A stretch of 64,000 bases of DNA, taken from the NCBI RefSeq assembly GCF_023065955.2, contig NW_026622997.1:6000001-6064000 (forward strand). The letters run 5' to 3'. A model generated the notes under the pieces. It had not been told where the DNA came from. It saw nothing but the letters and a program-made list of their open reading frames with translations, and did not search any database. The DNA comes from Ursus arctos. Taxonomy: Eukaryota > Chordata > Mammalia > Carnivora > Ursidae. A program made the translations under genes and the position numbers. Of this stretch, positions 57,439 to 64,000 are shown in pieces (the stretch's first letter is position 1; every line of letters begins with the position of its first letter).

Positions 57439-59640
57439 ATCATGAAAGCCATCTATAAAAAACCCACAGTGAATATCATTCTCAATGAGGAACAACTAAG
57501 AGCTTTTCCCCTAAGGTCAGGAAGACGACAGGGATGCCCACTCTCACCACTTTTGTTCAACATAGTACTAGAAGTCCTAGTCTCAGCAGTCAGATAACAA
57601 AAAGAAATAAAAGGCACCCAAATTGGCAAAGAAGAAATCAAACTCTCTCTTTGCAGACGACATGATACTTTATGTGGAAAACCCAAAAGACTCCACCCCC
57701 GAATTACTAGAACTCATACAGCAGTTCAGCAATGTGGCAGGACACAAAATCAATGCAGAGAAATCAGTTGCTTCTCCTATACACTAACAGTGTAACTGCA
57801 GAAAGAGAAATTAAGGAATCAATTCCATTCACAATAGCAACAAAAACCATAAGATACCTAGGAATAAACCTAACCAAAGAGGTAAAGGGTCTATACTCTA
57901 GAAACTATGGAACACTTATGAAAGAAATTGAGGAAGACACAAAAAGATGGAGAAACATTCCATATTCATGGACTGGAAGAATAAACATGGTTAAATTGTC
58001 TATCCTGCCCAGAGCAATTTATACTTTCAATGCCATCCTTATTAAAATACCATTAGCATTTTTCAAAGAGCTGGAACAAACAATCCTAAAATTTGTATGG
58101 AACCAGAAAAGACCCCAAATCACCAAGGGAATGATGAAAAGAAGAACAAAGTGGAGGGCATCACGTTGCCCGACTTCAAGCTATATTACAAAATTGTGAT
58201 GACCAAGATAGCATGGTATTGGCACAAAAACAGACACATAGACCAATGGAACAGAATAGAGACTCCGGAGATGTACCCTCAACTCTATGGTCAACTAATA
58301 TTTGACAAAGTAGGAAAGAATATCCAGTGGAAAAAAGACAAACTCTTCAATAAATGGTGCTGGGAAAATTGGACAGCTACATATAGAAGAATGAAACTGG
58401 ACCATTCCCTCACACCATACACAAAGATAAACTCAAAATGGATGAAAGAACTAAATATGAGACAGGAATCCTTCAAAATCCTAGAGGAGAACATAGGCAG
58501 TAACCTCTTTGACATCAGCCACAGTAACTTCTTTCAAAACATGTCTCCAAAGCAAGGGAAACTAAGGAAAAAATGAACTTTTGGGACTTCATCAAGATAA
58601 AAAGCTTCTGCACAGCAAAGGAAACAGTCAACAAAACAAAGAGGCAACCCACAGAATGGAAGAAGATATTTGCAAATGACATTACAGATAAAGTGTTGAA
58701 TTCCAAGATTTATAAAGAACTTCTCAAACTCAATGCTCAAAAAACAAATAACCCAGTCAAAAAATGGGCAGAAGATATGAACAGAAACTTCTGCAAAGAA
58801 GACATAAAAATGGCTAACAGACACATGAAAAAATGCTCAACATCACTAGACATCAGGGAAATAAAAATCAAAACCACACTGAGATATCACCTTACACCAG
58901 TTAGAATGGCAAAAATTAACAAGACAGGAAACAACAAATGTTGCAGAGAATGTGGAGAAAGGGGATCCCTCTTACACTGTTGGTGGGAATGCAAGTTGGT
59001 ACAGCCACTTTGGAAAACAGTGTGGAGGTCCCTTAAAAAGTTAAAAATTGAGCTACCCTATGACCCAGCCATTTACCCCAAAGATGCAGATGTAGTGAAG
59101 AGAAGGACCATATGCACCCCAATGTTCATAGCAGCATTGTCCACAATAGCTAAATCATGGAAGGAGCCGAGATGCCCTTCAACAGATGACTGGATTAAGA
59201 AGATGTGGTCCATAGATACAATGGAATATTACTCAGCCATCAGAAAGAACGATTACCCAACATTTGCAGCAACATGGACGGGACTGGAGGAGATTATGCT
59301 AAGTGAAATAAGTCAAGCAGAGAAAGACAATTATCACATGGTTTCACTCATTTATGGAACATAAGAAATAGGAAGATCGGTAGGAGAAGGAAGGGAAGAA
59401 TGAACGGGGGGGGGGTGGTAAACAGAGGGGGGAATGAACCGTGAGAGACTGTAGACTCTGGGAAACAAACTGAGGGCTTCAGAGGGGAGGGGGGTGGGGG
59501 ATTGGGATAGGCCGGTGATGGGTATTAAGGAGGGTAACATATTGCATGGTGCACTGGGTGTTATAAGCAAATAATGAGTTATGGAACATTACAGCAAAAA
59601 CTAAGTTACTGTATGGTGACTACCATAGCATAATAAAAAA
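57439..59640 (+). pseudogene. Young carnivore L1: ORF2 C-terminal half plus 3' UTR
   Basis: ORF2 would encode the L1 reverse transcriptase and its C-terminal Cys-rich domain. From about 57444 it reads MKAIYKKP..., [30 protein letters not shown] stop (about 57596) and then shifts follow. The catalytic FADDM motif lies near 57655-57668. Open pieces follow at 57732-58199, 58097-58576 and 58573-59364 in three different frames, showing at least two frameshifts. The last piece holds the Cys-rich zinc-knuckle-like motif [16 protein letters not shown] and ends LIYGT-stop at 59364. The 3' UTR (59365-59640) is G-rich with 'gtgcactgggtgttataagc' and an A/T-rich end. The longest intact parts and the low divergence show a fairly recent but inactive insertion. 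Confidence 0.92.
59402..59506 (+). other. G-rich, potential G-quadruplex part of the L1 3' UTR
   Basis: Two G-rich patches: a run of about ten G at 59406-59415, and at 59484-59506 four G-runs (4, 6, 5 and 3 G) separated by one to three bases. This fits the classic four-run G-quadruplex pattern. A G-rich polypurine tract is a known conserved feature of L1 3' UTRs. Confidence 0.75.
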
Positions 59641-59644
59641 TTAT

Positions 59645-60735
59645 TATAAAAAATATATGTACAAATTAAATGCATGACAACAATATAATAAAGGCCAGGG
59701 AAGGAGGAAATAGAAATAAACTATTATTAGGTCCTTAAGCTATACATGAAGTAATACAACAACACTAGAAGGTAAACTTTGATAAGTCAATATGAATACT
59801 ACCAATTCTAAAGCACCCACTAAAATCACAAAACAAAGAGAGTCAATAAGATGGAAATAAAATTAAATCATAAATAGTAATAAAAAAGACATAAAAAGAA
59901 GGACGGTGAACAAGAATCAGTGGAAAAATAATAGCAAGATGATAGACTTAAACCTAACCAAATTAATCACATTAAAAGTAAATAATCTAAACACTCCAGC
60001 AGAGATTGTCAGATTAAAAACAAGACCAAACTACTATGCTGCCTACAGAGAAAAACACATTAAATATAAAGACAAAAATGGATTAAAAGTAAAAAAATAG
60101 AAAAAGGTGTACCATGCTAAGACTAGTAAGAAAAAAGCTTCAGTGACTCCTTTAATTTCAGTTACAAGTAAATTTCAAAGCAAAGGATATCCCTAGGTAA
60201 AATTAAGGTCATTTTGCAACTATAAAGGAATCAGTCAGGAGGACATAGCAATCTTCAAGGTGTATTCCCTTAATGACAGAGTTTCAAAATACATGGAGCA
60301 AAAAAACTCCCAAAAACCCAAAAAAACCAACCAACCAAACAAAAACAGTAGAAATTACAAAGACAAATGGATAGGGTCACAATTACAGTTGGAGATTCCA
60401 GAAACCTCTTCTTCATAATTGATAAGACAAATAGACAGGAAATCAGTAAAAATATGGAAGACATGAACAACATCAACCAATCTGACCTGATTGACGTTGA
60501 CCGTACTTTCCACCCAACAGTAGCAGACTACACATTATTTTCAAGTACACACAGAGCATTTACCAAGATAAGCCACATTCTGGGCCACAAAACAAATCTT
60601 AATAAATTTGAAAGCATTCAGGCTGTACAGATTATGTTCTCTGATCTGAATGGAATTAAATTAGAAGTCATTAGAAACATATCTGGAAAATCCCCAAATA
60701 TGTAGAAACTAAATAGCACACTTCTAAATAGCATA
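59645..60735 (+). pseudogene. Old L1M: ORF1-ORF2 spacer and ORF2 endonuclease remnant
   Basis: Forward old L1. 59660-60110: 'aattaaatgcatgacaacaa', 'ggccagggaaggaggaaata', 'gcaagatgatagacttaaac', 'gagattgtcagattaaaaac'. From 60367 an open frame of 112 codons ending in a stop after 'KSPNM' (60705) covers the endonuclease C-terminal part: LIDVDRTFHP, FSSTHRAFTKISHILGHKTN, MFSDLNGIKLE. In active L1 endonuclease the motif is Ser-Asp-His; here it is Ser-Asp-Leu (codon 60646-60648), so the catalytic His is lost. The 'GDSR' in place of GDFN (near residue 9) is a second change. Inactive. Confidence 0.85.
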
Positions 60736-61565
60736 ACATACATAAAATAAATCTACATTCTTTACCAGGGCCTTTGGGGCCCACCTATGGCAGCCTTGTC
60801 TTTCTGCAGCTTTGTTCTTTGATATCCTCCCTTGGTTTACCATACTCAGGCCACACATAAGCCGAGCCTCTAGTGATATGGTGTTCTTTGAATGTTTATA
60901 TCCTATATGTTGGTAAGAGTTCACTGGATTCCTTTCTTCTGAGAAATTTTCCTTCCTTGACTGCTCCTGCTTTGTCAATCGTTGTTTTCCTCAATTTCCA
61001 CTTTAGAGTTTATCCCATGTCATAACAAGCTTTAACTATTTATGTTGTTTTTTGTTGGGTTTTTTTTTTCACACTTGGACTCTAACTTTGTAGGAAAAAG
61101 ACCTGTATCTTTTAATTCCTATACACAGTTCTGTCTACAAAACAGGCACTCAAACTCTTGACTCAATAACTGTGGTGAGGCAGAGGGAAGAGAGCCTTCT
61201 CCTACATTCGGATTCCAGTTCTCTCATTTTGGGGCAAAGGGAACAAAGCAAGTTACTTAATGCCTCTTAGCATCAGTTTCCTCATCTATAAAATGGGGTG
61301 GTAACAGAACCTGCCTAATGAAATTGTAGTAGGACTAGATAAGAGAATATAAAAAGAACGTATCATAGTGCATAGTATTGGTAACTATTGTACAAACATT
61401 ATCTGTTACAATATACTCACTTAATGAGGATTTCTTAAATGTCCACTGGGAAATATTCAAATGATGTATGAGATACCAGGGAATTAACATTTTTTCAGCA
61501 CATAGTTTGTGTCAGATAATATGCTAGGCACTTTCCAGATTTAGGTCGGTGAAAAAAAAAAAAGA
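60736..61565 (+). other. Non-L1 segment interrupting the old L1, with A-run at its end
   Basis: About 830 bases that do not match L1. It holds an L2-like part (about 60850-61170), a MIR-like part (61180-61430, 'gcaagttacttaatgcctct' 'tagcatcagtttcctcatct' 'ataaaatggggt'), another MIR-like 3' bit (61490-61545), and ends in a 13-A run (61552-61564). On both sides L1 sequence is in register apart from about 45 missing bases. See findings. The minus-strand 84-codon frame at 60724-60978 has no family resemblance. Confidence 0.65.
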
Positions 61566-62079
61566 ATGTTGAATACAATTAAAATGGAAACACAACATAT
61601 CAGAATCTGTGGGACGCTGCACAAACAGAACTTATGAGACATTTTCTAGAATTAAACAACTATATTTATAAGAAAAGAATAAATGTCTCAAAACAATTAC
61701 TTCAGCTTTCACTTCAAGAACTAGAAAAGGAAGAGCAAATTGAAGATAAATCAAGCAGAAAGAAGGAAATAATAAAAATCAAAGTGCCATGGAAACAGTA
61801 AACCAATAGAGAAAATAAATAGCACCAAAAGCTTCTTTGAGAAAATTAATAAAATTGGCAAACCTCTAGCCAGATATATCAAGAAAAAAGAAAGAATAAA
61901 CAAATAGCAGTAACAGGAATAGAGGTAGTGACAACACACCAGAGTTTAACAGATGTTAAAAGAATTGTAAGGGAATATTAGGAATAATTTTGTGCCTATA
62001 TACTTGACAACTTTGATGAAATAAACCAATTCCTTGAAAGAGGCAATCTACCAAACTCACTTAAGAAATGTATAACCTG
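61566..62079 (+). pseudogene. Old L1M ORF2, reverse-transcriptase N-terminal part
   Basis: Continues the same L1: 'aaacacaacatatcagaatc', 'gtgggacgctgc', 'ttatgagacattttctagaa', 'acttcaagaactagaaaagg' 'aagagcaaattga', 'aaattggcaaacctctagcc' 'agatatatcaag', 'gaaataaaccaattccttga'. No long frame survives. A SINE interrupts it at 62080. Confidence 0.85.
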
Positions 62080-62278
62080 GGGCGCCTGGGTAGCGCAGTA
62101 CTTAAGCGTCTGCCTTTGGCTCAGGGCGTGATCCCGGCGTTCCGCGATCGAGCCCCACATCGGGCTCCTCCGCTGGGAGCCTGCTTCTTCCTCTCCCACT
62201 TCCCCTGCTGTGTTCCCCCTCTCGCTGGCTGTCTCTCTGTCACATAAATAAATAAGATCTTTAGAAAAGAAAAAGAAA
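62080..62278 (+). mobile_element. Can-SINE, young CpG-rich subfamily
   Basis: Forward full-length copy: head 'ggcgcctgggtagcgcagta', 'ggcgtgatcccggcgttccg' with intact CpGs, 'tcctccgctgggagcctgct', 'tcgctggctgtctctctgtc', AATAAATAAG and an A/G tail. Perfect 17-bp target duplication aagaaatgtataacctg at 62063-62079 and 62279-62295, inside old L1 sequence. The tRNA-derived A-box region (tagcgcagtacttaagcg) is well preserved. Confidence 0.98.
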
Positions 62279-62295
62279 AAGAAATGTATAACCTG

Positions 62296-62643
62296 AACAA
62301 CTCTATACCTATTTTTTAAAAAGTTAGTTTGTAGTTGAAAACCTTCCCACAGGGAAGCCTCTAGGTCCAGATGGCTTCAGTGGGGGAGTTCAGGGAATTG
62401 TAACAAACATTTAGGGAAGAAATATCAATTCTATTCAAACTCTTCCAGAAAAATGGAGGAATATATCCCTAATGATTCTTTGAGCATTATCTTGATACCA
62501 AATTAGGTAAAAACATTAAAGGAAAAGAAAAAAAAAGACCAGTATCTCTCATGAGCATGGATACAAACACAATCACCTTATTTACAGACAACATAGTCAC
62601 CTACGTAGAAAATCTAATGGAATCTAAATTAAAAAGGCGCTAG
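62296..62643 (+). pseudogene. Old L1M ORF2 continued
   Basis: 'gaaaaccttcccacagggaa', 'tccagatggcttcagtgggg', 'attctattcaaactcttcca', 'cagtatctctcatgagcatg', 'acgtagaaaatctaatgg' in L1 order (reverse-transcriptase finger/palm region). Frame disrupted. Confidence 0.85.
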
Positions 62644-62771
62644 GGGGCTCCTGGGTGGTGCAATTGATTAAGCATCCCACTCCTGGTTTCCACTCAGGTC
62701 ATGACCTCAGGGTTGTGAGATCGAACCCTGCAATGGGCTCTGTGCCCAATGAGAAGTCTGCTTGAGATTTT
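62644..62771 (+). mobile_element. Can-SINE, 3'-truncated
   Basis: Forward SINE head and middle: 'gggctcctgggtggtgcaat', 'catgacctcagggttgtgag', 'gagaagtctgcttgagattt', stopping where the CT-rich part should begin. No own tail or downstream target duplication remains. Confidence 0.9.
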
Positions 62772-62846
62772 CTTTTTTTTTTTTTTTAAGATTTTATCTA
62801 TTTATTTGACAGAGAGAGATAGCCAGTGAGAGAGGGAACACAAGCG
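62772..62846 (-). mobile_element. Can-SINE, 5'-truncated, opposite orientation
   Basis: T run, 'aagattttatctatttattt', 'gacagagagagatagccagt', 'gagagagggaacacaagcg', then an abrupt stop at L1 sequence. It is the 3' part of a reverse SINE joined tail-to-body to the forward truncated SINE. Confidence 0.9.
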
Positions 62847-62915
62847 GTGTCCTCAAATTGATCTACAGATTTGAAGCAATCCCAGTCGAAGTCCCAGCAG
62901 GCTTTTGTACAGCCC
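62847..62915 (+). pseudogene. Old L1M ORF2, last recognisable piece
   Basis: 'ctcaaattgatctacagatt' 'tgaagcaatccca' and 'aagtcccagcaggctttt' match L1 ORF2 several hundred bases downstream of the piece that ends at 62643. Confidence 0.8.
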
Positions 62916-63605
62916 TTTATTAAAGCCTTTCTTCACAAGGAAGTTCTACGCAGCTTTTGCCATGTCTACGATGAAACTCAAAATCAAAATCAAAGAAGCC
63001 TAATCACTAACATATGACAGATCTAAATCCTATCTTGAGCCTTTCTTTCTTTCTTCTTTCATATATCACAGATTAGTTCTTTTTTATGGATCTATTATTG
63101 GGGGGGGGAAGGAAAATTTGTTTTTCAGGAAGAGAGTTAACTTCTGTAAGGGAAGAAATAAAAGCAGAAATTGAGATTAGCCAGATAAGAAAGGACTTGG
63201 TCAACAAGGGTTAGTCCAGTGTGGACTGTGCCAATCAAAGGTCTGCTGAAGGGTCCTGAGAATTTCATAATCATCTTAGCAACGCTTGGGAGCCTGAAGA
63301 AAGTGTGGTGTGAGGCACAGGGTGTCAGACAGCAGCTTCCGGTCTGCATGTGAGCAAAGCTCTTCACCTCCCACCTTCCTTATGGCAAAAAGGGTGTATG
63401 TTACAGCAGTGCTTTCTAAGCTGTGTCATTAGCATGCTGGCCTCCAGACTTTTCGAATTGTATACCCCTCCTCCAGGAAAACCTTTGACTATCTATATCT
63501 GGTAGATGTATATTTATCTCTTTCTAAATTACATACATGTATATGTTCAACTGTATCAATATATTATACAAATTATAAAAAATTACAGAAATGACTTCCA
63601 TTTTT
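62916..63605. other. Unannotated sequence
   Basis: No recognised gene. A TTTC-rich patch at 63040-63060 and a G9 run at 63100-63110 are simple-sequence features. 63405-63440 faintly resembles a hAT terminal region. Confidence 0.4.
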
Positions 63606-64000
63606 TTAATTAAGTTTTTGTTTTAATTCCGGTTAGTTAATATACAGTGTTATATTATGCTCGTCACGACAAGTGCACTCCCTAATCCACATCACCTATT
63701 TCACCCATTCCCCCCATTTCCCCTCTGGTAACTATCGGTTTATTCTCTATAGTCGAATCTGTTTCCCTCTCTCTCTCCCTCTTATTCCCTTTACTCATTT
63801 GTTTTATTTCTTAAATTCCATATATGAGTGAAATCATATGGTATTTGTCTTTCTCTGACTTATTTTGCTTAGCTTTATACTCTTTAGCTCCATCCATGTA
63901 ATTGCAAAGGTAAGATTTCACTCTTTTTATGGCTGAATAATATTCCATATATATAAAGCACATCTTCTTTAGCCATTCGTCAACTGATGGACACTTGGTC
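63606..64000 (-). repeat. L1 3' end, continuing past the window
   Basis: Antisense L1 3' UTR and ORF2 end: 'attccggttagttaatatac', 'ctctggtaactatcggttta', 'tatgagtgaaatcatatggt' 'atttgtctttctctgac', 'tttatggctgaataatattc' 'cat', 'caactgatggacacttgg'. It enters ORF2 at the right edge and is cut by the window end. This is a relatively well-preserved copy. Confidence 0.9.

Noticed and set aside
58573..59364. 263-codon frame, the longest in the window
   Set aside because: It is a real protein relic but belongs to L1 ORF2 (C-terminal Cys-rich region), with the upstream parts in other frames. Annotated as an L1 pseudogene, not a host gene.
60724..60978. 84-codon minus frame in the segment interrupting the L1
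   Set aside because: The peptide resembles no protein I know, and the DNA overlaps L2-like sequence.
62080..62150. tRNA gene-like head of SINEs
   Set aside because: The A-box region is tRNA-Lys-derived, but the cloverleaf is not maintained, the B-box is degraded and the sequence continues into a SINE body with tail and target duplication.

Overview
This window is mammalian nuclear DNA, almost certainly from a caniform carnivore. The main evidence is about sixteen copies of the tRNA-Lys-derived carnivore SINE (Can-SINE, SINEC), with the typical GGGCGCCTGGGTGGCTCAGT-type head, CT-rich middle and AATAAATAAA(n) tail. Several copies (29054, 30554, 62080) are a CpG-rich form with a GTAGCGCAGT-type or reverse-complement equivalent head. 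From memory, that form is typical of bears and pinnipeds, so an arctoid species is likely, but the species cannot be fixed from this sequence alone. The L1 elements with carnivore-type 3' ends agree with this.

I find no protein-coding gene, no exon I can defend, no functional RNA gene, no CpG island and no CRISPR array. The window reads as a gene desert or a large intron. Every open reading frame with a recognisable protein is a piece of decayed L1 ORF2. The other open frames are chance frames or run through repeats.

Layout. 0-10 kb: an old minus-strand L1 end carrying a SINE, several MIR and L2 relics, a truncated SINE, an old L1-type repeat, and a MIR split by a MER20-like DNA transposon. 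10-20 kb: a local 55-bp duplication, an AT-rich candidate conserved block, L2/MIR relics, (GGAA)n and (AAAT)n microsatellites, and a palindromic DNA transposon with TA duplications followed by a SINE. 20-31 kb: an L1 3' piece, an MLT1-like LTR, a long (TTTC)n tract, a MaLR solo LTR interrupted by a SINE, hAT-like relics, a minus-strand L1, L2 and two young SINEs. 31-47 kb: mostly unique-looking DNA with scattered SINEs, L1/L2 pieces, a 27-bp minisatellite and a (TG)n tract. 47-52.5 kb: an L1 cluster with two same-direction 3' ends, each holding a (TA)n expansion at the equivalent place, then L1 ORF1-like and mosaic 3'-end pieces. 52.5-55 kb: the longest low-repeat block, with a candidate regulatory element. 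56-63 kb: a Tigger-like element split by a SINE, then a 5'-inverted younger L1 sitting next to or inside an old L1 that is itself interrupted by an L2/MIR-bearing segment and SINEs. 63.6-64 kb: a minus-strand L1 end running off the window.

There is no operon or pathway to describe. The biology here is the layered history of insertions, which allows relative dating (SINE into LTR, SINE into Tigger, MER20 into MIR, SINE into old L1). I did not find an undescribed coding system. The items most worth checking are the candidate non-coding regulatory blocks (about 10.8-11.2, 52.9-53.8 and 36.1-36.5 kb) and several odd L1 rearrangements. Family names for old repeats come from memory of consensus sequences and were not verified by a search.
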